From Aldrovandia affinis (Eukaryota > Chordata > Actinopteri > Notacanthiformes > Halosauridae): a stretch of 64,000 bases of DNA. The notes beneath the pieces were generated by a model. The model worked only from the letters and a program-made list of their open reading frames with translations. It made no database searches and was not told where the DNA came from. This document shows, piece by piece, positions 47,663 through 60,000 of the stretch. Where the stretch lies: NCBI GenBank assembly GCA_029706075.1, contig JAINUG010000087.1, forward strand, positions 186,001-250,000. Reading direction: 5' to 3'. Position 1 is the stretch's first letter, and each line of letters opens with the position of its first letter. The position numbers were made by a program, and so were the translations under genes.

Positions 47663-48066
47663 TTTTAAAAAATGTATTCCAGATTTTTTCCCCATTTCTC
47701 TCCCAGTTTGGTGGCCAACCTTCTATTGATTCGATTATCCCCCCATCCCCAAGCCCGCTGCCTACAACTATGGGACCAGCCGCTACTCTGGGACCAGCAG
47801 TGACAAAGGCACCGAACCACTTCCTTCGAGACGGAACTAGCCAAGCTATCGACTGTGATTCCAACACACACAGAGAAGCTTTCTGTGCCTGCAGCAAGCT
47901 CATGCCGGCTTCCCTCCCCCCTCCCCCTGGGGCAGACGGCCAATGGCCGCCACCAAGCAGGACTCCCGACCAGAGCCAGGCTGGCGCAGCCAGGGATCGA
48001 ACCCAGATCGCAGTAGGAAACCTGCACTTAGAACAAGTGCCTTTACTGGTTGCGCCACCGGGGGCC
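47663..48066 (-). mobile_element. full-length tRNA-derived SINE (family A variant)
   Basis: On minus the head is GGGCCCCCGGTGGCGCAACC, the B box TGGGTTCGATCCCTGG, then TCTGGTCGGGAGTCCTGCTT, AAGCCGGCATGAGC and a tail with CCAAACTGGGAGAGAAATGG. The flanks CTCAGAACATATTTC (47648-47662) and CTCAGAACGTACTTC (48067-48081) match at 13 of 15 positions, an older target duplication. Confidence 0.87.
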
Positions 48067-48089
48067 CTCAGAACGTACTTCATGAGTTA

Positions 48090-49290
48090 TGAAATGCAGA
48101 GCACACGGCTGATTTGGTTGTCAAACTTTTCAAGGAACGTTCAAAGTTAACCCAACAGGTCACACAGAGTTATCTTAGCCCCTTTTGAAATGAAGAAGAA
48201 AGGCAGTATCTGCAAGAGACACATTTTCTCTTGGCATGCAACTACACACTGTGGTGTGTGTAGGAGGTGATAACCCTCTCTGCCATTGCCAAAGTGCTCA
48301 ATATGTGCGTGTGGAGTTTTCAGTAAAACTGAAAAAAAATAAAGAATGATTTTTTTTATTTTTTCTACACCACTATTGCTGTCTTTTATACCATTTTCAC
48401 ACTGTGAAGCTGGAACCGGCCCACTTTGCCAACTTACGGAATGATCCTCCATTATATTTTTACTCATGCTGACCCATGCCAACTAGCATTAGCAGTGCCA
48501 GCCTAAGACACTGTGTGATTAAAAAGCAGCTAGGCACAAAAAAAAACATATATATTTCCCCAAAGCTTTCAATTTTGGCATGATAAATACTGCAGGAGCA
48601 AAGAAATGGGTCATGTTGGTGATTGGAAATGCAAAATCCTGCAACTTTTAAAGAAAGCCTAGACACATACACAGGAGTATAGCCTTCTTATTTCTGAACA
48701 ATATCCACCACATGAAGAGAACAACACAATGGCATATTAGCTAATTGTATATGAACAAAGTAGGAACCATCTAGAATCACCTAGGCCCCTACGGCACAAA
48801 CTTTTTCTCAAGAGTAAGGCGTGGAAAAATTGGAGTGGGGGTGGGGGTTGGGGGGGGTACTGCCAATCTCTGTTAATGTATGATCAGTGCATTGCACATC
48901 ACAACAAATTCTTAGTTATGTATTACTGATCCAGGATCAGTGGGTAGCAGGGAATCTGGGTGATTCTCATCCGGTGTTTGCCTGGACTAACACTCCTAGA
49001 TTCCTTGTGAGCACATCAGCTCATCCTGTAATGCTGAACATCTTCAAGCAATCACAGTCTGGATGTGTAGAGGTCAGTCCAGAGGCGTGGAAAAACAAAA
49101 GCTCTTGAAGAGGACGGGTCCATAATAACAGAATACTGGATTTTTGAGGAGGGAGGAAATTATAAAACAACAATGAAAAGGAATATATAAATGTTTTCCC
49201 TTGGCAGAACATCAGGGCAAAACTCCCTTGCATCTTTACAAAGGGATAGTCCTTTCCCAGATTACCTCATCAACCCTGAGATATTCAGAG
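48090..49290. other. unassigned upstream/intron DNA of frs2
   Basis: No recognised exon or element. Confidence 0.35.
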
Positions 49291-49295
49291 AGCAG

Positions 49296-49510
49296 ACAAA
49301 GACCAGGTTTCCCATGCGCTTGGCCTCATGGTGCAAAGACCAGGTTTCCCATGCGCTTGGCCTCGTGGTGCAAAGACCAGGTTACTAAGTTCTCCTTTTC
49401 CGTGGGACCCTGGTCCCCCTGACCCACGGTCCTTTGTGAGCAGTGCTGGGATCCTTTGTGAGCAGCGCTGGGATCCTTTGTGAGCAGTGCTGGGATCTTC
49501 TGTGAGCAGA
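49296..49510. repeat. two adjacent minisatellites
   Basis: A 38-bp unit (AAAGACCAGGTTTCCCATGC then GCTTGGCCTC-TGGTGC) is present in about 2.3 copies at 49297-49384. A 23-bp unit (GATCCTTTGTGAGCAGYGCTG) is present in about four copies at 49427-49505. Confidence 0.8.
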
Positions 49511-49551
49511 GCTCAGATCGCTGCTAAAGGGAATCAGAAAAGCTAACCATC

Positions 49552-49927
49552 GAGGCCTCCCACGTGGTCTAGTGGTATCAACGTCCGACGCTGGCCACGG
49601 AGACCGGAGTTCGATTCCCCGTCGCACCAGAGTCGCCTCTGGCCGGGAGTGCCATCGGGGCGGCAATTGGCTGTCCGCCCCAGGGAGGGGGGAGAGAAGC
49701 CGACACAGTTCGCTACACACAGGAGTGGTTCTGGGGTACCGGAATTACAGTCGATGGCATGACGAGTGTTGTCTCGGAAGAGGCAGCACTACGCCCTTGT
49801 CACTGCCGGTCACAGCAGGACTACGGCAGCGAACTATGAGAGAGGGGATTGAACTAAGCACAGCGGATAATTGGCTACCAAATTGGGAGAAAAACGGGGT
49901 AAAATAAAACAATTATTTAAAAAATTT
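49552..49927 (+). mobile_element. full-length tRNA-derived SINE (family A) with 14-bp duplication
   Basis: The head is GAGGCCTCCCACGTGGTCTA with GTGGTATCAACG (A box) and GAGTTCGATTCCCCG (B box). The body carries CTCTGGCCGGGAGTGCCATC and AAGCCGACACAG, with the tail TTGGCTACCAAATTGGGAGA. The perfect duplication AAAAGCTAACCATC lies at 49538-49551 and 49928-49941. It is a well preserved reference copy. Confidence 0.93.
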
Positions 49928-49941
49928 AAAAGCTAACCATC

Positions 49942-50763
49942 TTCACGGTCTCTTGCTAATCACAGGCAGCACTTAAGACAACAAGAGTCACACTCACCAT
50001 TAGAGCCTAACCAAAGACACGTTTGAGCAGAGAGGTGACGAGATGCCAGGAACGCAGCAGATGACGGTGTGGGTGGTTGAGATGCACTTAAGAACGACCG
50101 TGGGTGAAGATGAAAGACTAAACCAGTTTAGTCAGAATGATAAAGCGCTCATTAGCCGTACAGACAGCACACCTCTGCTGGGCCTGAGGGGAGAGGAGTG
50201 TTTGGGCTCTCTCACCCCCACCCACCTGCTCCTCCGTCACGCCACCATAGGCTGCACTTTCTGCAGCCAAGAGGACTATGCCAGTGTCAACCAATCAGGG
50301 AATCCAATTCCGTCTCATAGCAAAAAAGGCCCAAATGATTGGTTTTAAAACATCTTAACAGCTCACTCTAGCCAACCAATATAGACATTGGGGTGATGCT
50401 GATTAGTCTTGGCCTCGAAATCCTGCCCCAAAGTCTTCAGTTTTGAATTCGCAATTTCTGTTCAAACTACTATCCCTGCTCATACAAGCATCAAAGAACT
50501 GAAAGCGCTTACAAATGATTGCATTTCTCCTAACATCACTAATCTTTGTGCTTCCTGCAAAAGCCTGATTGGTCCTCCCTCTGTGCACTGTCCAATGCGC
50601 ATTGAACCATGATGAGAACTGCATCACCCATCAGGCACCAGCACTCAGGAAGCTTTGTCGGGGCAACAACGGTCATGTCATCTGCATCGCTAAAGGTCTG
50701 CTGGAGTACCGCAACTTGGTGTGTGAATATATCACAAGCGCAACTTATATTTGTTATAGTATA

Positions 50764-50796
<33 letters not shown>

Positions 50797-51635
50797 CTTT
50801 TTATAGCACAAGTGCCTGCTCAAACGCTTGCTCTGCTGCTGCTCTAATGGAGTGGTTCTCTTCCACTGGCACACCTGCGCAAACAGATTGAGAGCACTCG
50901 TCTCCGTATTCTGATGCAAATTCTGATGCTTGGGCTGCAGAGCGCAACGACAAAGTAGAGAGTCCAGATTTGAGAGACAGCTGAAGAGCTGCGCTAAGAC
51001 CCAGGGCTCGGTACCCAATCCGAGCCTCGGCAGAGAAAGAGAGTGCACTTCAGGCTGAATTGAGCCCTCGCACGTTTCAAAATCACGCAGATTCCCTCAA
51101 TCTGCCATGTTTTTTTTTTTTGTGTTTTTTTTAAACGGCAACCCTGAGCAGCCACTCAAACAGCAGCCACAAGCGCGGCTTGGTCTTCACCAGTTGGCCA
51201 TTGCGTGTTCCGGGTTCTGAGCCTAATTTTCCATGATGTTTTCAGCCTGTACACAAGGGCAACTTTAGGGCTCACAACTCATACGGCTAGCCTTGAGTAA
51301 ATCGCACACGTCAGCAATGCGCACACACGCTGCGTCAGAACTGCTCTGGCTCCAGCTGTACTTTTCCATTGCCCATCCCAACCACGTAATGGCTCACCAT
51401 ATTGCCACACACTGCCATTCCCAGCATACTCATTCAGAGTCTGATTGCTTCATGTTGTGTTGAGGCATGCTTCCCGCCCACTCTTTAAATCAATTAAATC
51501 ATTTTGTTGTTGCGTGTCCATTAAACACACACTTCAGCAATGTATTTTCACTCTTATTCTGTACCAAACACCTTATGGAAATGTACTGCACTTAGACTCT
51601 TCTGACCCTACTCACCCCCACCATGCTTTTTTCTT
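49942..51635. other. unassigned upstream/intron DNA of frs2
   Basis: It contains a short (GT)n at about 50765-50790 and T runs near 51110. No exon is recognised. Confidence 0.35.
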
Positions 51636-51639
51636 CCCA

Positions 51640-51772
51640 CCTTAGAACTTCGTCTCGCCTTCTAAGGACATTTAGTCTATCTATGACTACTGATACCTGA
51701 GCAGGGATGGGCTGCCCCTGCAAGACGGGTTCCTCCTGGGATTTCTTCCCACTGGGGAGTTTCTCCCACAGC
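51640..51772 (+). mobile_element. fragment of retroelement 3' region
   Basis: TTAGAACTTCGTCTCGCCTT then GGACATTTAGT, and GGGCTGCCCCTGCAAGACGG with TTTCTTCCCACTGGGGAGTT, are phrases of the same kind as at 31860 and 60690. Only a piece remains. Confidence 0.5.
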
Positions 51773-52128
51773 ACCTAATATAGACCTCCAAATCCCTCTC
51801 TCACACAGTACCTAACATAGACCTCCAAATCCCTCTCCCTCATACTACACCTAACATAGACCTCCAAATCCCTCTCCCTCATACTACACCTAACATAGAC
51901 CTCCAAATCCCTCTCTCTCACACAGTACCTAACATAGACCTCCAAATCCCTCTCTCTCACACAGTACCTAACATAGACCTCCAAATCCCTCTCTCACAGT
52001 ACCTAACATAGACCTCAAAATCCCTCCATCACACAGCACCTAACATAGACCTCCAAATCCCCCCTCATACTACACCTAACATAGACCTCCAAATCCCTCC
52101 CCCACACTGTGCCTAACATAGACCTTAA
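51773..52128. repeat. minisatellite of about 31-39 bp, roughly ten copies
   Basis: The unit is CCTAACATAGACCTCCAAAT then CCCTCTC plus a variable CTCACACAGTA or CTCATACTACA. The long minus-strand frame with repeated LEVYVR is an artefact. It begins directly at the end of the retroelement fragment. Confidence 0.88.
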
Positions 52129-52139
52129 CTGTCCTTAAC

Positions 52140-53390
52140 ACTCCAGTGATTCGCCCGCTCTTATTTGAGCATTTATCAAGTCCCAGTATTCTTGTTTAGC
52201 TCTATGTGGGCTACTGGTATCGGCAGGACACTGCCGAGTCTCAAATTAATTAATTAAAAAGCCCCAGAGCAGAAGAACAGGAGTGAAATAACAAAGACAC
52301 AAGAGGGACTTTAAACAACATTTTGATAATTTTGTCTCTGTTGTATCATATGTCAAGAGCATATGGTACAACATTGTGGAATGTGAAAGATTATGCTCCA
52401 CAAACAGGAAAACACCTCTAAACATTTTAAAAAACATACTCTACACTTATTTCTGTAGTTGACAGTGAAAATAGTAAGGAGTCATTTTCACCCCATAAAA
52501 AAAAAAGCCTTTGTTCATTGTTTGCTGATCTGCATGAACCAGCATATAACCCACACACAAATGCTCCCATTTCACCACAAGTGCAATGATGAAACTTCTC
52601 CTTATTTCCAAAAAATCTTTTCAATCCACACAAAACACTTTTCCGCCCAATAAAATTAAATAACTTTTAGCGTTTTAGCGTTTGAGACACTAATTTAATT
52701 TGGCATGCATAAACAAAACAGAAAAAAACACACATCCCCATTAATGGGGTCATGCTCATCTTTTTCTCACTTGGAAAGCACAATATCATTGCAGACAAAC
52801 TAAAAGCACAATATTAATCATTCCACACACAAGACATTTTTTCTAGCTCCGGGGCTCCATCCAGTTTGACGTTTTGATCGACAGGCAATCCAGCACTCCA
52901 GCGATGGAAGTTGAATTGGTTTTAGCCTGAATGCACTCTGACTATGCGGCAGCATTTACAGGGAGGCTACAATAGAAACAAGAGAGACCTCCCCCCCACT
53001 CAAGCTCCTAAGAGAAACCATTCCACTCCAGCTCCAAAGAGACCTCCCCACTCAAGCTCCTGAGAGAGACCTTCCTTGCGAGAGTATCGGAGACATCATG
53101 CGGTCCAAAGGGCACGATAGCAGCACTTTAGATATTTTTCTCTTTGCAGCTTTAACATTCCTTCCAGACTTAGGCTAAAATTAAATTAAATATGTTCCAT
53201 ATTCTTGATTTTTTTTGTGTGTGTGGGGGGGGTAACATTTAAATGAACTACAACAGAAAATGGAATCAACTGTAGGAACAGTAGTGATAGCACAGACAGT
53301 GGCAGTGTCAGTAATAGTAGTAAACTTGCTTTAGCACCAGTGTTTTATATGGCTGCTTACTTGAGGGAGGGATGTGCTTGAAGTTGTAGA
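52140..53390. other. unassigned AT-rich stretch
   Basis: Nothing is recognised apart from a small CTCCCCACTCAAGCTCC repeat near 52,990-53,060. Confidence 0.35.
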
Positions 53391-53394
53391 GGCA

Positions 53395-53478
53395 TGTGGT
53401 AGTTCTTCACCTACTTAAGCTGAATGCACCCTCTGTAAGTCGCTTTGGATAAAAGTGTCTGCCAAATAACTAATGAAA
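53395..53478 (+). mobile_element. L2/V-SINE type 3' tail
   Basis: AAGCTGAATGCACCCTCTGT then AAGTCGCTTTGGATAAAAGT and GTCTGCCAAATAACTAATGA. This is the end sequence of L2-type LINEs and their V-SINE partners; the body is missing. Confidence 0.7.
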
Positions 53479-53479
53479 T

Positions 53480-53665
53480 GTAGTAAATGCAGTGGTGAGT
53501 GGTGTCAGTAATAGTAGTAATAGCAGATAGTGGTGGCGTCAGTAATAGCAGATAGTGGTGGTGTCAGTAAAAGTAGTGAAAGCAGAGACAGTGGTGGTTG
53601 ATGGTGTCAGTAATTGTAGTAAAAGCAGAGACAGTGGTGGGTGGTGTCAGTAATGAATTAAAGGG
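53480..53665. repeat. minisatellite with GTCAGTAATAGTAGTAA units
   Basis: Units GGTGGTGTCAGTAATAGTAG, with or without AAAGCAGAGACAGTGGTGG, recur five or six times. They follow directly after the L2-type tail, and earlier copies stand before it near 53270-53330. Confidence 0.7.
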
Positions 53666-53669
53666 TGCA

Positions 53670-56600
53670 TTAAACCATGACCAGAAGAGAGTAAATTATG
53701 TTGAGGGCAGGCTTCTGCTGGCAGCAGTCTCTGTGTAGTTGTGTTATTTGTCTTCCAGCTTTGTGAGGCAGCAAAACGCATGACCCTTAGAATTTACTTT
53801 GAACGTTGAAGGAGATACAATCCTGTGGCAATAGAGGTAATGGAGGTTGTTGGGGGGGGCACAAAACAATTAAATAAAGGTGCACAGGACACATTAACTG
53901 TTACATTGCCGGCTAACTGAATCTAAGACAAAACACGCAAGCAATTCAGAAATAGCACAATGGCTTGCATGGGGGTGATGGGTAATTCTCAACATGGGAA
54001 ATCATAGCTATTCCCAGGCATGGACACCACTGGGCTCAACCAGTAAATTGGCTGACATATAGGCAAATCATGTTTCAACCTGTTGTGGCGACAAGTTAAG
54101 AACTGCATTACAAAAAACAAAACAACTATTTCCCCCCCATGATTCAAGAAACATACCAGTGGTGTGAAACCAAAATGGGTGTTACTGGAGAACTTAACAG
54201 GGAACATTACAACCATGAAGTTACCTACAGTCCTCCACAGACACTCTTCTCTGTAACTGCTTATATTCTATAACCCATTACTAAAGCAAGCTGATATACA
54301 AACGGACTGTAGAACAGATGGCAAATTAAAGAAATCCCTGGAGTAAATCAGGATGCACCCTCCCCCCTTCCCCGACTCAAAAACATGATGATAATTAATA
54401 TGCAGTGTACTGCTACTGCCATTACTACTACTGCTCCTAGCCTTCGTCTTCCAACCAATATGCACTGCTGCCCATCTGCTCCGACTACACATGCCCATCC
54501 TTAATGCTGCCGCTAGCGTAGCGCAAGCCTATTCTGTACTGCAGTCATTTCCTAGAGTGGAAGCAATGAGGAAGATTAGGACAGACCTAGCCAATACAAG
54601 CCTTCCCAGGAAAAGGACAGTGTTCCTGTAACGTTAAGGTAACATCATCAAACAGGTGTAATGTTGCCGGCAAGACGGGCCCTGCGTTTCACGCTGCCTC
54701 TGGCAAGGCCAGCCCACAGCTCTGCTGATTGACATCACTGCTTCTCTTCAGCGTTTTCACTGTGCCGAGCTGCCTTTAAACACAGCCATATGCAGGATTA
54801 GAGATTCTACAGCCAAACTCACACACACACTCACTTCAGTGCTCACCGTGGAGAGATTACTGAGATAATGAAAGTTGTTAAGTTATTTTTATCATGATGT
54901 AGGCCCGATTCTAGGCTGGTGGAAGCGAGACACCACAACGAACTCTCTGAACGGGTAGAAATCACATAACGTAACCGTGCGTAGTGTTCCAACTCAAAAA
55001 AGAGCTAGTGAAAAGATGTACAAATAGCAACTTTGTCATTTCAGTTCCGTGGCGAAAACAGACTGTGTTCACACTGCTCGGCCCACAGCTGTGATTAATC
55101 AACATATAATTTGTGCTGGGAAAGGTAAACCATCCTTGCCCAGCACTAGAGACCAAATAAATACACGGATTCAGTCGAGGTGTGAGAAAGGCAAACACTA
55201 TTGTAATATTTAGCAGACGGACATTTGTCACTTCATTTAGGAAACTGAGGGACGGATTTTCAATAAACCAAAGACTTTCGCTTGTTCAAAGGGAGTGACA
55301 CTTGTGGCTAGTGTTTATTCATTTTATTTTTAATAAGATACAAGATCTACAAGATCTGTGCTCATTAATCAACTTGTTTTTATTATATATAGAAGCACCA
55401 ATCAATCAATTGATTACTTCAACTGGCTACATACTGTTGGTTCAAATGGGTTCAACTTAGCAAAAAAGTACAATAGACATTTCAAAGACTTGCCTTTCCG
55501 TCCATTACAATTTGTATCTAATGAGACTTGTGTTGTAAAACCTGGCTATATGACAGGCGTGAATATAAAGTATCTCTTCTCCACTGATTAAGACAGTGAG
55601 TGAAGTAACAGCATCCACAGCTCATAAAGCCAATCATTTATTGGGAATAGACTTGGGAAGGCAATACTTCATGACTTTCCATGTGGGTCCTTTTCAGACA
55701 ATTTTCTGTAATCGTTACGCCAAACACCGAGGCTGAACGTGAGAACTGAAGTCTACGCCAAATTTAGACGTGAAACTCAACATATCAACATATTTAGTGT
55801 TATGTGATGGCAGGCTGTGACAAGTATTGCAACTTATTTTTGTGGAATTGCAATCTATTCAGCGAATACCCATTGTGCCAATAATCCTATTCAAGATTTA
55901 GCATTTTCACATTTTTAAGATATAGGTAAATAGCTATACTACGACTGCGAAGACTAACTTACATAACCTTACACGAATAACATAGCTAGACGCAATTTAG
56001 GACATGATGCTCATTGTATTCGCCTTGCCAGTTGGCATGACAGCTACAAGAATAACCAGATTCAATGCCATATTTCTAAATTCGTCATACCAATTATCTT
56101 TTTAGCTAAAATCAAGCACAATGTCAATTAATGGTAGCATATTTAACTGAATATGCTAGCCGCAATTAAATGTCTGCCCACGCTTCCATGTTTATTCTAA
56201 ACAGATATTAACGTTACTAGACACACAGCACCAGCAATACGAGTCCACTACCCTGCGAGTCTACTACACTAAACTAGCGCTTTCCAGACTTGTTTCAGCC
56301 AGCCAAGTTATCCTTGGGTGATATAGACATTAATTATATGCTACAGATCTACAAATTAATAACTAGCTGCTAGCTAACTTTATGAAAACATCTCAGGAAT
56401 TTAGCTGAGCTCTCCCTCCCCAGTTCAACTAGCTCGGTTAACGTACACTCCCAGCTAAAGATTATGGTCCCCCATAACAACCGTGGGTTGCGCTACCAGC
56501 AATGATAACTTTTTTAGGGCAACACACCCTAAAACAAGCGAGCAAACAAGCTGCTGTACACTTTTCACGTGATCGTCGAATACGTTTGCTAGCTAGCAAG

Positions 56601-57120
56601 GCTAGCTCCGTTGCTATCGAGTTTTACGAACTAGTCGGTCAACGTTTGCTAAAGTAGCAAGCTAGCCTAGCTACTTTAGAATAGTAACTAAGTTAGCCTA
56701 CCGACGTTTCTAGAATTGGCCACCGTTACGTATTTCAACTAGCAGTCTCAATTGTATACACATTACCAATTAGTTTGGTAACTAGATAATGCCGTTGGTG
56801 ACGTTAACAACAACAAAGTAAGTTATAGTGTGGAAACTCGTCGTTAATGATTCGTTAACAACTTCAGTTCTTCACCAGCTATCTATTGAACGTAAGTTTG
56901 CTAACTAGCAACAACCCGCAAAGCAAATCTGTCATGACTTTTCTGTGTTGCTGGCAAGCAACGAAAAACATTGCTGGCTAGCTTTTACGGCAAGTTAGCC
57001 ATCTCAGCAGTCTTATTGCTAAATGGCAAACGAGCGCTTGCTATTTAATCCTCTCAAATACCGAGGAGCTCGAAATAATTCCGCGTTTAAAGGGAAATGA
57101 ATGAGTTTATGAATACTTAC
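53670..57120. other. unassigned stretch, becoming promoter-like to the right
   Basis: No coding exon is recognised. From about 56,120 to 57,010 the words GCTAGC, AGCTAG, GTTAGC and AACGTTA are dense, as they are near the cct2 start. Confidence 0.4.
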
Positions 57121-57340
57121 TAGTAAGAGGAATGCGTTACGGGAATCGAGAAATGCACGGTGTCCTCCCAGGAAATACAGCTCAGAAACCCGTGTTTTGT
57201 GCAACGTTTGTGATTTTAAAAAATCCCAGTCTCCTGACTCAAAATAGGATCCCAAAATCAAGCTCCGTCTCTTCTCCCTCTCCAGTCCTCCCAGAGCGCC
57301 AAAACAATCACCACACTTGCAAAGTGGTGAAGAATTGACT
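57121..57340 (-). promoter_or_regulatory. frs2: probable first untranslated exon and promoter region of frs2
   Basis: On minus a near-consensus donor (CTTACTA then GTAAGTATTC) ends an unusual GC-richer stretch with GGCGCTCTGGGAGGACTGGA and a purine tract. The coding exon of frs2 begins behind an acceptor, so at least one upstream untranslated exon must exist. Position, strand and donor quality make this the best candidate. The transcription start is not resolvable. Confidence 0.45.
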
Positions 57341-57344
57341 CCCC

Positions 57345-60000
57345 AGAAACCTACTCAAACATTGAAGTGCCTCACAGTATATAATCTGTGCTTCCCTTTC
57401 CCAGAAATGTGAGCTGGACTCCACTCCAAATGTTTGTAAATATGTTGTAACACCTAACCGAATTCACGCAAGCGGTTCCCGTAGTCAAGCAGCCTCGTAC
57501 ATCGCTGGATTGCACAGCTCGGATAGCCCAGGGCCTGGATAGTTGCTTTCAGTCTACAATCGCATCCGGGTCGTGATTTGTTGTAAAAGTTGGGGGAGGT
57601 TGTCCTGTGTTACCGTTTATCGAAAAGAGAATGTGTGCTACCTAAAGTACGTTACAGTAGAGTGTCGCATAAGAAACTCTTGCATTTGTTCTTCTTATTG
57701 TGTCAAATCTGTAACCCAAATAAGCAAGAATGCAAAAAGCCAATGACTGAATAAAGTTGATCATTTCATTGGGAGTTTTTTTTGTTTGTTTGTTAAAAAA
57801 AACTATGCGATCGCTCTGTGTGCCGTCCGTAATAGCCTATACACGTTTTACGTCTTTCCATTCATTTCTGCAAAACGTACTTATTCTACACTTAGCTACA
57901 TGTTTTTCGTTTAGCAAAAATCGCCATCGATTGAAGGTATGAATAAATATGTAGACTACTGCGCAGCCAGTTAAAATGACAATTGTGCAACATGCGGTTT
58001 ATAACGTAAATCACAGAAGTACAAGATTACCAAGATACTAGGAGAAGAAAGACTAACATTTTAGACTCAGAATACACATGTAGCTGGTACCTGTCAAGAC
58101 ACTGCTGACCCCTTTTCATACAATCCACTGGACAACCATTGGAATACACCAAGGCACCATTGAGATATAGGTATATCATCATATAAGTATAATCAAAGCC
58201 TATGTCTGTGAAGTCTATGTCTGAGCTCTGTAAGACTAACACAGCTTCACTGAGAAAGCTTACAGTGGTGTTGGTCACTGCTGTTTTAGAGTGAATTTGT
58301 GTGTGTGTCTGTCTGTGACCCTTCTTGCTTCCTGGCACAAATTATTTAGACAAAGATATGTGGAATACTCAGTAGTCCAAATGTTGAAATTCTAACAGCA
58401 CAACTAATACACAACACTTCAAGAAAACATGACCCTTAATTCAAACACCTTTATACTGTTCTGTATGGTTCTGCATTTGGGTTGCCCCTCTAATCCAAGG
58501 GATTTATACATACATCCAAGGTAGTTAAAAAAAATGACACACAGATACAAATACACACACTGACATGTATAAAGAGGACACAAACAGTATGCCAAGGGTC
58601 TGAGCACACATGCCTCAAGAGTCATAAGCGTGATTTCAGAGGACACTCACGTGTGTCATGACCATACATCTGTAGTAATCACACTAGTAAGTGCCGTTGC
58701 TCCTACAATCCAGTTGTGCACTTGTGTTACATATAGGCTACAAGCTATGGAGTGTACCGTACACTTGACAGTGCAGCTGGATAATTAATAAATAACATGT
58801 CATATGCTTTCTTTCATATTGATTGGCAAAATGTTTGAGATACATAGCTAGTCAAATCTGTGTGGGTGCCAGGCACAGAGGATCAATGTGAAACTTTTTG
58901 AAATGAGACCTTTTTGTTTTAAATACTGAAGGAAAATAGAACATGGTACTTAATTCTTCCCACTGCAATACTTCATTTTCCCCTTTTGACACAAACACCT
59001 CCATAAAGCCACCTCTCCCATAGTGTGCATACTATTTCAGACGTAGTGCAGGTTTCATTGAAGGGAGCAGTCGCAGAAACGGACACACACCATCCTATAA
59101 AGTAGAAACACCGCAAACCTGCAGAAATCTGAAAAGGGTTACTTCATACTGGACTACGCAACCACGGGTGGTGGTGCAAAAACTGAATAGATAAATTAAT
59201 ACATGGCAGCCCTGTGTAATACATTAATACATGCATATTAATACAAATAATATTACATAATGTGTAATACATATTAATACATTAATACATTGTGTCCCTG
59301 TAAAATGGTGCACTCATGGTTTTTGTTCCTCACCATTATGATTTTCATTTCATTAATGGATGGTCAACGTGCAATGTCAGTAATTAATTTTTTGTGTGTG
59401 ACTTCCCATTTTACTGACTAAAGGGATCAGGCCAATGTAACATGATAGACAGTTACATAGTCAAACATAATAACAAAGACACATGTTTTTTTGTTAATGT
59501 GACAGTCTAAATACAAGCAGAGTGCACAAAGAGGGGCTTGATCCTGACTGTGAATTCCATACTATGTTTCAATATTATGACAATGTTTGTTTGGGATAGT
59601 TTTTGCTTGGTCTAATTTACACATTCGTTTAATGCCGCCAAAAGTGCTCTGTGACAATTTGATGCAATGTTCTTCCACCATAAAATAACTAGAATGTTTT
59701 TGAGCCGTCTTCCAATGGTTTCAAATTTCACTTGTTCATCTCAAATAACTTTCACTGGAAGCCTCAAAGAGCATTCAAATGAATGAACATCGACACAGGT
59801 GAAACATATTGAAGAACTGGATTTGTAAACACATTTAGTTTTTGTCAGCTTGCCTACTGCAATAAGAGATTGTGGAGCCAATATTTCTCTATGTCCTATG
59901 ACTGCAGTGATGTCACATGTAACATAACACATATCCAATTCACACACACAAAAGTAAATTATTTATATAATTAATTTGAATAATTTACTCTTACCATACC
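57345..60000. other. intergenic stretch upstream of frs2
   Basis: No gene or clear element is recognised. ATTAATACAT repeats several times at about 59,200-59,290. Confidence 0.4.

Noticed and set aside
43565-49700. tRNA-like A and B boxes
   Set aside because: They belong to SINE heads with body and tail attached, not to stand-alone tRNA genes; cloverleaf pairing is degraded.
51775-51984. Frame with repeated LEVYVR units
   Set aside because: It is produced by the tandem repeat, with no start context or homology.
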